The notes under the pieces are model-generated. The model made no database searches, was not told the origin of the DNA, and saw nothing but the letters and a program-made list of their open reading frames with translations. Position numbers and translations under genes: made by a program. From Anthoceros angustus (taxonomy: Eukaryota > Streptophyta > Anthocerotopsida > Anthocerotales > Anthocerotaceae): a stretch of 64,000 nt of DNA. Shown here in pieces: positions 33,141 through 43,290 of this stretch. The DNA is taken from contig VJWM01000173.1 in assembly GCA_010909165.1 (NCBI GenBank), positions 124,001 to 188,000 of the forward strand, in the 5' to 3' direction. The stretch's first letter is position 1. Each line of letters opens with the position of its first letter.

Positions 33141-34103
33141 ATGCGGGAGGGAGGAGTTTGCAGGCAGATGTCTGAGAGTGGTGTGAGGAAAGGCCGCAAC
33201 ATGGCAGACGTGAAGGCAGGTACAGGTTCTCTTTGGAGGACCCTAGTAGGAAAGGTTTCGTTCAGTTTGCGCCGCATGATGCTGCAGATTTTGTCAGCTG
33301 GCCCGATTCCCAGGCACGTAGCCATAATCATGGACGGGAACAGAAGGTTTGCGGACAGAGCTCAGATGGATAGGACAAGCGGGCATCTGTTCGGGTATGA
33401 CCGGTTGATCGAGACGCTGGAGAACTGCTTCGAGCTGGGAGTGAAGTACATGACAGTGTATGCCTTCAGCATAGACAATTTTAAGCGCTCGCCGGAGGAA
33501 GTGGCTGCTCTGATGGATCTTATGCAGGAGAAACTGGAGACGCTGGCGGAGAAAGAACGTTTGCTGGAGGATTATGGTGTGAAAGTGCAGGTTTGCGGCG
33601 ATTTATCTTTGTTACCTGAACGGGTTGTCACGGCAGCACAGCGGGCCATGGCTGCCACCAGACACAACGAATCGGCGGTGTTTAACATCTGTGTGGCTTA
33701 CACGTCTTCTCATGAGATGGTTGAGGCCATTCAGCAGATAAGGGATGGGGTTCTCGCCAAATCGATGGATGAGTTTGGCAGAAATGTGACCTTGAGCTCG
33801 CAGAAGGTTAGGGATATTAGCATGAGACCTGCCAAAAATCTGAAGGTGAGTGACATCTTGGAGGGGATCACGGAGAAAGACATTGATCAGCACTTGTACA
33901 CAAGGGGCTGTCCTGCTCCTGACTTGGTGATTCGAACATCCGGGGAGACTCGCTTGAGCAACTTCCTCATGTGGCAGAGCTGTTTTTCACATTTAGCTTT
34001 CTGTAGGGTGCTGTGGCCCCAATTTTCCCTACGGCACCTGTTTTGGATATTATTGGACTGGCAAATTGCTCACCCTGCACTCCAAGCTCAGCAATCCCCA
34101 TAG
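33141..34103 (+). CDS. cis-Prenyltransferase (dehydrodolichyl diphosphate synthase family)
   Basis: Single exon, 320 residues (a second ATG at 33168 would give 311). Region I is HVAIIMDGNRRFADR, with the catalytic Asp and the NRR motif. Then come GHLFGYDRLIETLENCFELG, YMTVYAFSIDNFKRSPEEV (conserved YAFS and NF.R), and the C-terminal DLVIRTSGETRLSNFLMWQS with RTSGE-R-SNF, the diphosphate-binding signature. Known role: elongates FPP with isopentenyl units in cis to polyprenyl diphosphate for dolichol at the ER. The short N-terminus and a hydrophobic stretch near 40-50 fit the ER-bound eukaryotic form rather than a plastid enzyme. The lack of introns is unusual beside its intron-rich neighbours. 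Confidence 0.93.
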   Translation: MREGGVCRQMSESGVRKGRNMADVKAGTGSLWRTLVGKVSFSLRRMMLQILSAGPIPRHVAIIMDGNRRFADRAQMDRTSGHLFGYDRLIETLENCFELGVKYMTVYAFSIDNFKRSPEEVAALMDLMQEKLETLAEKERLLEDYGVKVQVCGDLSLLPERVVTAAQRAMAATRHNESAVFNICVAYTSSHEMVEAIQQIRDGVLAKSMDEFGRNVTLSSQKVRDISMRPAKNLKVSDILEGITEKDIDQHLYTRGCPAPDLVIRTSGETRLSNFLMWQSCFSHLAFCRVLWPQFSLRHLFWILLDWQIAHPALQAQQSP

Positions 34104-36739
34104 TTGCGTTTGCTCATCCATGTTACGGATTATATAGAATGGGGAAATGTAGATAGGAAGTTTAGTGATGATAAAGGTGCAATATCCTAGGTGAAAATTG
34201 TCACAGAAGAATTTTTGAGCTAAAAGCTCGGTATTCTTTCCCGCCTCGTACGCTTGTCTTTTTCCATGGTACTCTTGGAATTTTGTGAAGGGAGAGCCTG
34301 AACGTAGCTGATGAATGTGTGGTCCTGCCAAGCCGTGCACAGAATTGGGTCGCTGTGATCTCGATATCCTCATGTGTTAACAAAGTCAGCAGGTGTGCAG
34401 GGTCTTCTTCTCATGGCACCGACGAAATCCAGCATCTTCCATTTCTGTTGGGAGACGAGGTAGGTTCCAAAGAATTTTTCTTCTTGCCTTCGTACCTCTC
34501 TCGTGAAGTGGGCATGTTCACGCAGGATCTTCAAGGGCATTGGGAAGAGAATTTGTTGGTGGCCCAGGCTGATTGCGGAAATAAAACTTTGCCCCAGTGC
34601 ACACATACTCGGTGACACAGTGTTCAAAAGCATGTGGCAATTGTGTGGGCTTCGATGTGTGGAACGCAGAAAGCCAGGTCTCTATTGGTTTGCCTCCGGG
34701 GGACCGCGACTATATCGGTGTGCCTTTTGATGGATATACCTCTGTAGAAACCGCCGTGCTACAAGTTACAACGGTACTGCGGCTGCCGCTCTTCCTTGGG
34801 CCTCATAGGCTGTGCAGTCCTGGAGCATCTTTTGGAAGTCTTTCCGACATGATATTCATCAGCCCGCTGCCATGGCATTATCGCCAAATGGAAGATCGTG
34901 CCGGCCAACGCATCTACCCACTGGCAAAGTTGACATGTGGAGGACGGAGAGGAGTGAAACATTGGCGACCCCTACTTCTTCAGATTCAAAAAGGCGGCCA
35001 GATTCATGAAGAAGGCGGCTGACGAGATATCATTGCCGTCGGGAAGGATGTGACGGCGAGAAGGTGAGACAGGCACAACAGCCCATAAAATATCCCACAT
35101 GGCAATGAGGGCGAAGGCGAAGGGCAGCGGGGGCAAGATCAGGGTTGGTGCATGGCCTGCAACGCCAGCAATTCCTGTCGCCCTCCTGCCACATGGTAAC
35201 TAGCTGTATCTACCTGATTGCACGACCTGAACTGTGTCCCATATGTATCATGGTAGTGGGCCGTGGCACACCCATTAAGTGGGGTCCTGGTGGCACGCTT
35301 CCACATCCTGTCAACCTTTGTGCAAAGGTGAAAGAGCCCCATCTCCCTTCTCAACCCTTTTGTCTTGAAGCTCTTCAACAGTAGATTCAGATCCGTCCTA
35401 TGGATTTGTTGTCAATCCTTGTTCCCGAATTCCATGATACCGCCTGTGTGGGTACCTGTGCAGCTTGGATCATTGTACTTGAACCGCAAAGCCGGCCTGC
35501 TTGCTACAGGATCTGTGCCTTCCCTGCTGCTGTGGGTGACGAGGGTTGTGGGTCATCCTTGGTCGGTCAGTTAAATATATGTACATCCATTGTAACTCGA
35601 CATGCAGGCCCAGGGCCATCCATCCTACTATTTTATACTCCAGGCCAATCCGAACCTGATATACCGCCGCTTCCTCAGATCCGGGACATGAAGGGGCGTG
35701 GGTTGATCAGCCAGTTGGCAGCTTGTGCATTGACTTGTGAACAAACCACCCTGGCTGTAGCTGTCGGGTCTGGTTGTAGGCCCGTTTCACATGGCCGGTG
35801 CTATTTCCAGATTCACAACGGATCAAGCATGGGACCGAGTCTATGCTCTGGCGCACCTGCGTCCAGCATCTGAGAATTAGGTACGAGCCGTTTGAACGCT
35901 TGTCCACCTTTTGCAATAGCAGACTACGTCTCCATGTCTTAGTGTGGAATCATGCCACGCAGTCCATCAGCAGACTACCAATGTGACTGGCAACACCAGC
36001 CATCGTAGCTCCTGTCGGCCATGGCACATTCAGGGAGAGGGGAACCCGATTTCGATGCAATCAGAAGTCTGAGACTCAGGGTAGCAGCGGAGAGTGCAAC
36101 AAGAACCATCGGCCCAAACCAAACCCTTTTGACCTAAACCTGTTCCGATCTCCCAGTGCACCAGCCGATTGAGAAGAGCACAGAGGAGAGCAGGCCGCGA
36201 GCAGAGCAGACAGCCCTGCGCCCGCGCAATTGGTGTGGAGTACTGGAAGTGGAGAATGCTCACCTGTTCTCTAATTCCTCGTCTCAAGCTGCAGGGACAG
36301 GATGTCGGAAGAGAGGGAGAAGCCAGTGGAGGAAAGCGCAAGCTCCTACAACACATACCGCCCCTCCCTCGTCGACCCCTTCCCACCCTTCCCGCTCCTT
36401 TCCCTCCACGGCATCCAAGCCAGCAGCTTCCTGGGGCCCCGCCGCCCTACGAGGAAGCCGCATTCCCCAGCCAGCCCTCCTTCCTGATCCCCTGCACCCC
36501 GCGGCTGACGATCACCAGGCCCAGGCCTCCTCCAGATCCTCCTTCTCCTACGCCCCTCCAGCAGAACCTCCCTCTCCTACGCCCCTCCCCAAAAGCTCCT
36601 TCTCCAACGCCCCTTCCAAGGACCATCCCCGGACCCCGGCACCGGCGGGAGCGCGCAGCTGGTCCCGGCCTCGCCTTCGAGGGCCTGTCTCTGGAGACTT
36701 CCAGCGGCGAGCAGGAGCAGAGGAGGTCCGTCCTGAGAG
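34104..36739. other. Long intergenic region, no recognised gene
   Basis: 34,104-36,100 shows only short frames on both strands with no known domain. From 36,170 GC rises and the sequence belongs to the leader of the APC transporter gene. That part includes a frame starting MSEEREKPVEESASSYNTYR at 36302 and another with good GC3 bias (AAFPSQPSFLIPC) around 36,460. These could be N-terminal coding exons, but no consistent phase path was found. Confidence 0.35.
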
Positions 36740-36892
36740 CCTCACGCTCCCACATTGGAGCGGCGGTCCTGCAGCCAGGGGGAGCCCGGGAGCCTGCGGG
36801 GGAGCGCGCGGAGCTCCTTCGTGGACAGCCTCCCGCCTTCCGCCAGACGCTCCTTCTCCGAGGTCCCGGACATCAGCCGCAGCACGTCCATC

Positions 36893-39800
36893 ATGGAAGT
36901 GGTGTCCTTCCTCCCCAGCGTGGTGCAGCCCGGGGTGGAGAGCCTGAGCGGGTTCGGGCTGGGAGACGGCGGGAGCAGCAGCAGCAGCAGCAGCAGCATC
37001 CCTCCCAAGAAGCCGAGCTTGCGGGGAAGCTTCGGGGCAGGATCCGGGGAGGCGGAGCCCGAGGGGGAGGTGGTGCAGCTTGTATCCGGCCCGGCGTCCT
37101 CCGCTGAGCGGCGGTCCATCATCGACGGCATCCCGTCCCCGCGCACTGCCGTGCTCCGAGCCGGCTCCTTCTCCGCGGACCATGGCTCGGCCTCCAGGTT
37201 CCCGGACAACCGCAAGTCCTCCCTCTTCGCCTTCGACCGGGTGTACTCCATCGACGAGGAGGATGCCGGGCCGCCCCGGGCTTCGCACGACGGCCATGGC
37301 GGGCACCAGGCCACGAAGCTGCTCAAACCCCCGCTCGTCATCGGCGCCAAGCGCGACGTGCATCTGCTCAGCACGGCGCAGCTGGTGGCCATCACCTGCT
37401 TCGCAGTCGCCGGGGTAAGCAAAGCATTCATTTCCTGTGCAGCCACGGACGGTGTGATTGTTTGTGATTGTGATTGTGTCTGTGTTTGTGTTTGTGTTTG
37501 TGTCTGTGCTGTGTTGATTGATTGCAAGGAAGGAAGGATGTAACTGACGTTGCTGGCATCCATGGCAGGGGCCGTTCGGGTTCGAAGACACCATTTTGGC
37601 AGGGGGAGCGGCCCTCACTCTGCTGGGATTGTTCATATTCCCGGTCTTCTGGTCGGCGCCCATAGCGCTCATGACAGCCGAGCTGTCCTGCATGATCCCC
37701 GAAAGCGGGGGCCATGTGCTGTGGGTGTACCGTGCTTTCGGACCTTTCTGGTCCTTCGTCAACAGCTTCTTCGCCTTCACCTGCAGCGTGCTGGACAACG
37801 CGCTCTACCCCGCCCTGTTCGTGGAGTACTTGGGTGTGGTTTTCTCACACCCGGTGAGCTACGGGTGGGCCGTCGCCTTCAAAGTTTTCGTCGTTGCGGT
37901 TGCAGCTGGGATCAACATTCGGGGAGTCGACATTGTAGGTGCGTCTGCTTTTTCCTTGCCCGTCTGTTTCGAATGAGCATCCGACCTTGATCTCTGCACT
38001 CACTCGAGTCCTCGTCCTCGTCCTCGTCCTGCAGGTACGTCTGCCATCGTGCTGGGAGTGGGAGTTCTGGCTCCTTTCGCAATCATGTGTTTGCTGGGCG
38101 TTTTCCATCTCAATTTCTCCTGGACGTCGTCTGAAAACATCCCCGCTTCCATTAACTGGGGGAAGTTCATTACCGTGTTGCTGTGGAACACGTCCGGGTT
38201 TGTGCCTTTGTGCCCATTACCGTACTGTCTTTGCCCGTCGTAGATTGTCTTGTGTGTGTTTGCATCTTGTGTTAACCTGTCATAATATTAGTTTGCTGCC
38301 AGCTTTGATGCAGCTGGAACTTGCGCTGCGGAAGTGAGGAACCCCGCTCAATCATATCCAAAAGCTTTGGGTGTGAGCGTAGGCCTTATTCTTGGAGTGT
38401 ATTGTCTCCCTTCCTTGATAGGAGCTAGCGTGATTCCCAACTATCAGCAATGGACAAAAGGAACCTACATCATTGCCGCAAAAAAGATTGGAGGTCAATT
38501 CCTCAATGTACGTCTTTGTTCTTCCCATGATCAAAGGAATTGGATAATGGATAAGGAGCACTTTACTATGCACAAAATCCGTTACCTTTTAAATCCAAAA
38601 GCTAATTATGTATTTCATGCTAACAAGGTTTTAATAGGAATTTCAGCAACGCTAAGTGCTTTGGGACTACTTCTTACAAGACTTTGCACCAACTCAAGAA
38701 TTATCTATGGCATGGCATTAGTTGATCAAGTAAGGTTTTCACCACTTGAATATAAAATATTTTTAATTATTTATATATTATTTTGATTTACTTTGAATAT
38801 ATACCTACTAATTTATACTTCATTGTATGTCATTGTAGGTACCATAAATGGCTTCCATTATTTTTGCTAATGCATGTTTGGTATTCACAGTTGCCTCCTG
38901 TGTTTACTAAAATTCATCCTAAATATGCAACGCCATGGACAGCCATTACCTTAACATCAGTGATTACTCTTTTTTTGAGTGGTTTCAGCTCATTTTCACT
39001 TTCTGAGGTACCCCTTTTACTTCTTGATAACTTTTTAATTTGATAGACAAATTACCTTGTTATATTTTGATATTATCCAAAAGTTATTCATATATGCAGG
39101 CCGATATGTTATTTTATGCTTTATCAACTATGCTTAAGTTTGGTGCTCTCATACAACTGAGAGTTACAGAGCCAGATGCTTTTAGAGCATACAAGATTCC
39201 ATTGGAAACTTGGCAAATCACAGGTACATGTGTTTTCATGCAAACTTGTCTACATTCTTTTAATCAGAATGAATTAAAATTTCTAATTTTTGCTCCGACT
39301 TATTCATAATATTAATCATGCAATGCAATATATTCTAACAATGTTAGTCTCCAACAGCATTAGCATCAATCCCAATCACATTATGTATTTCGATGATCTT
39401 TATGTCATCGGAACGTACTCATGGTATTGCTCTCATATGTAAGTTCTTATTCTCTTGATGAGGAATAAGTCTTTGTTTATTTATCATAAATATTAATAAT
39501 CTATTTTAAATTTTAAATTTATTATATAGGGTCCACTTGTGCAATACTGGCCTACATAGGTAAAGAATTAGCCACTCAACATGGAATACACCCTGATGAA
39601 GTTGTACAACAAAGAATGCAAAGAGTTCAACAAAACATAAACCAAATGCAAAAAAGAATCGATAACATAATCGATAAAGAGGTTAAACCATCCATGGAAA
39701 CTATTGGACATGCTTTGCATATTCATAACTCCAACTTCATAGGGCAAGCTCGAACTCAAAGTCTTAAAGATGATGGAAGACAAGTCAAATTTCAAGATGG

Positions 39801-39924
39801 ATCACAAACCTTAAGTGAAAATTCACTAGAGTTAGCAAGATCAGTTATTGCTGAAACAAATACTTTACCAAACTCAAGGCAAACAAAACAGAAAAGTCGA
39901 TTTGGAAGTTCAAGTTCATCATAG
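36893..39924 (+). CDS. APC-superfamily amino-acid/polyamine transporter (PUT/LAT-like)
   Basis: Nine coding exons with agreeing phases: 36893-37414, 37569-37938, 38035-38197, 38303-38507, 38628-38729, 38891-39007, 39100-39223, 39358-39438, 39530-39924; about 692 residues from this ATG. Coding bias extends upstream to ~36,740, so the true start may lie earlier. A ~160-residue Ser/Pro-rich hydrophilic head precedes the first helix (STAQLVAITCFAVAG). Family marks include GPFGFEDTI, IPESGGHVLWVYRAFGPFW, LDNALYPALFVEYL, and FDAAGTCAAEVRNPAQSYPK as in plant polyamine uptake transporters. The tail (VQQRMQRVQQNINQMQKRID) predicts a coiled coil, atypical for the family. Exons 1-3 are GC-rich and exons 5-9 AT-rich. 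Intron 1 holds a GTGTTT simple repeat. Confidence 0.85.
37439..37510 (+). repeat. TGTGATT/TGTGTTTG simple repeat in intron 1
   Basis: Imperfect GT-rich repeat (GTTTGTGATTGTGATTGTG, then GTGTTTGTGTTTG) within the first intron of the transporter gene. Confidence 0.8.
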
Positions 39925-41960
39925 TTTTTCCACTCCGAAATAAGAAGTTTTACAGCCTCAATTTTCTAGAGAGAACGTGATCAAGTCATGTTGCCTCAAA
40001 AGGCTATGTAACTTTAACTGGTATTAGAGTTTATATTTATCTAGAGGTTCCATGCAGCTTTTTCACAAAGTGTACATTTGTCACGTAAAAAGATATGAGG
40101 AGACTTTATTCAATACGGAGATATGCGTAGTCCCATCTACACCAAGACATTGGGAAACAATCCTTGAAGAGCATCAAGATTAGGACGTACCCTTCACGAA
40201 ATCACCTATCGCTTCTACAATGTTAAAATTAAAAGAACCTAGGCCTACCACCGGATTTGCAGAGGAAGCATCCCATCCACGTAAAAAATGGAATTTGGAG
40301 TTTTCCTCTAAGTCGAGTTATTACTATTTTTTGAAAACCATTAGAGAGATTTAGTTAGGAGCATGATAATTATATAGCATAGCACTTTACAATAATTCAA
40401 GAAGGAGAAATGGGGTGAGCCCTTTGACCAAAAAACGTCATAGGGAGTCCCCAAGGGTCGCAACAAAAATGAGCAGCCAAGGTCCATGCCTAAAATCACC
40501 AATAGCACCAATATGATGGTATGATCAAGGAGATTGAATAAACTACATATAACATGGTCAAGTTATCGAGGATGCATCTCCAAATGAAGTAGACATCCCA
40601 AGGATAGACCCTACAAGTACCATTTGGAGGGCAATGGACATGCGCGGTCAAAACAATGCCATGAAATAGGAGAGAGGTAGTCTCGCTCGACGTCTTGTGC
40701 ATGATATGCTTTGGCATAAGATCGGACTTGATAAATTTATCAAAGTCCTTAGCCAACACTCCATAAGTTTCCAAGGCAAAAAGATGCCTTGCTTGTATTC
40801 CCCTATACGTAGTGACCTTAGATGCAATAGGTTGCCACTTCTGCCTTGTTTGCATTCCCCTATATGTAGTGAGCTTAGGTGTAGGTTGCCACTTCGGCTT
40901 GCTTGCATTCTCACATCTATTATCGTTATATGCTCGGAAATGAAGTTGGAGGGTTGACAACCTCACGGCCAGGGTCCACATCCCACCCATCAAACAAATA
41001 GTATGTACAATAACTCCTTATTCCATCCATCATCATAGCTAAAATAACGATGCTTGAGAAGAAAGAAGGGATAGTTGAAAAGCCATTCATATGGAAGTTG
41101 CAAAGTTATTAACAACGGTGAATGAGTAAGAAGAAGGGAAGGATAGTTCAAGCTTTGAATAATAAACACATGTATATGTAGTTGTATGTTATCATTAAAT
41201 GTCTTGTGTAAGATATAAGTGAATAAAACATTATATTGTATATGTAAAGATGAGACGAACCCATCCACCATAAGACAACCGGGAGCAATGGTGAGACCAA
41301 GGATCATAACGAGCACGGGGAAAAATGCTCATACCAAAGTTACATATAACACCCGGATGCAAGTGAAGACGAAGAAAATGAATTGGATACATGTGAATAG
41401 GTCAAGTGTGGTTTGGTGCAATCTAGGTGAGACATATAATTATAGCAAGTAAAGTATGATAATGTGATAAATCAAGTTTGGATAAGTATAATTTAAGTAA
41501 GGTATATGATGTTAGCAAAATAAAATATATAAAGTTTGAAGATCACTTTGGTAAGATATGATTATTTCAAGTACACATTAGGAAGATAGACAATAAGTTC
41601 TTTGTTGATCTTTTATTTTGAGAGGAAAGTATTCATATTTTTTTGAATATTTAATAAAGTTTTATTTTATATGAAGTGAATTTAATATTATTGATAAATA
41701 AATTAAATATAAATGTGATCTATCCTGGCAATGATGACTAGTAATGTTGTCTTGTTTTTGTAGAAAGCAAGAGGACTGACTCTATTTTTAATAATTATTA
41801 TATAATATTTAGATATTGAATAAAGCAGATGACGTATTTCGTGAAAGAAGAGTTTCTCGGGAGCAGGAAAGAAATGGCGGGAAAAAATGGGTGTGTGAAG
41901 GTTGGGAAGGTAAAAAGGTGAAGGTGCGAGACGGTTTGGGGTCGGCGGAGATAACCCGAG
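39925..41960. other. AT-rich intergenic region with small duplications
   Basis: Very AT-rich. At about 40,790-40,910 a ~60-bp segment with ATTCCCCTATA-GTAGTGA and AGGTTGCCACTTC occurs twice. Open frames on both strands carry no known domain. No RNA gene seen. Confidence 0.45.
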
Positions 41961-43266
41961 CCCTGTAGTTACGGTGCAGCCAGGCCGAGAGGGTGTCAGC
42001 CCAAACGCAGCAACGGGACGAGCAAAAGGAAAGGACTCTCGACTCTGTCACCACCCGGCGCAGAGGAGCAGAAGAGAGCACAGGGGAGAGCAGGCCGCGA
42101 GCAGAGCAGAGCAGCCCCGCCCTGCCCCCTGCGCCCTGCGCCCTGCGCTTGCGCCACGCCAGTGCCAGCAGCGAGCCCTCCTGCTCGCCCGATCGACGCC
42201 GCGCCGGCTCGATCCAGCGCACGCCAATTGCGCCCGCCCGGCCCGCCATGCCTGCGCGCACCAGGCTGCAGCAAATGCGGTGAGCCTGCCCTGCCCTGCC
42301 CTGCCGTGCGGGATGTGCGCAATGTGCGTGCTGGAAGCGCCGGGATGTGAGCCGCGGCGACAGCTGAAGCGCCTGGAGGACGACGCGCATCGGGCCGGTA
42401 ATGGCCGCAGAAGAGGCGCCTTGACTGGGATCTGCTAGGCTGGACTCTGAGGGCCTCGGCCTCCACCTCCAGATCGGGGCTGGAGATTGGACTGGTCCGG
42501 AATTTCGCACGGCAATGTAGCCGGCGCATTGGAGTGGACGAGCGCGGCCTGGGATAAATCTGCCCTGTAGCTGCGGTGCAGTGAGGTGGTCGGATGCGTG
42601 CTGCTCTAGGGAGCTGAGATTTGTGAGTTTAGTTTGCGAGGGAGGAGCGGGCGTGGAGATCGAAGGTGCACGGAACGGGATTTCTGGCCTGCAGGCGGTT
42701 AGCTGTGCTAGATCCGGGGCCCGGTGGCGTGCAACGTGGTGGAGTCCTCTCCAGCGGTTCTATCAGTCGAACTGACGTCCGGGAAGGCCGCCGAGTGTAA
42801 GTGGAATTGGATGTAATTCTGGCGCGTTGGGACGATTTCGGTGCCGTACAATGCGTGGGAGGGAAACTCGTGAGGCTTTAGTTGGGAGCGAGGGGATTGA
42901 TGTCGTGTAGGAATTGTCAGCGTGGCTTGGGAAGGTGCTGCTGCTGGAAGGGAGTGTGGAAGGCAGTAGGACAGGATGGTTGGATGGACTAGGGTAACGT
43001 GGTGGTACTGGACTTGTGTTACAGATCTGGTGCCGTGTGAGGTATGGCTGGATGGTGAGAATGCTGCGACTGCAGCTGTGGGTGACGAAAACAGTCACGA
43101 CCAGGTAAGAGCGTGCAGTTGCATTATTTCTGCTGGACCAGGTGCGAGCTCAGGAACTGGCGTTTTTTGATCGGGTAGCTCCTCTTGTATGCTTGCTTGT
43201 TTGCAGTAACCCGCAGGAGAAGCGCAGGGAGAAGCGGGGTGGAATCCTGCTGATGTCTCGTTCGCA
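41961..43266 (+). promoter_or_regulatory. GC-rich 5' leader region of the kinesin gene
   Basis: GC rises abruptly. 42,070-42,110 contains GGGGAGAGCAGGCCGCGAGC, almost the same as 36,190-36,215 upstream of the transporter gene. At 42248 an ATG in good context codes MPARTRLQQMR and ends at a GTGAGC donor, so it may be a 5' exon. I could not join it in phase to the first motor exon, so it may be untranslated leader. Acceptor-like TTTGCAG lies at 43,200-43,206. Confidence 0.4.
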
Positions 43267-43290
43267 ATGCGACAAGCTCTATGCGGTACA

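Noticed and set aside
34597-35022. A 141-codon plus-strand frame (PPGDRDYIGVPFDGYTSVET)
   Set aside because: No domain, no splice partners, no clear coding bias; not strong enough to list as a gene.
36548-37798. A 416-codon minus-strand frame over the transporter 5' exons
   Set aside because: It spans the proven intron 1 and is antisense to conserved transporter helices; low-complexity Gly/Arg/Ala composition, no family.
41809-42510. GC-rich frames on both strands upstream of the kinesin gene
   Set aside because: Both strands are open because of high GC; no codon bias or family match. Treated as leader DNA.
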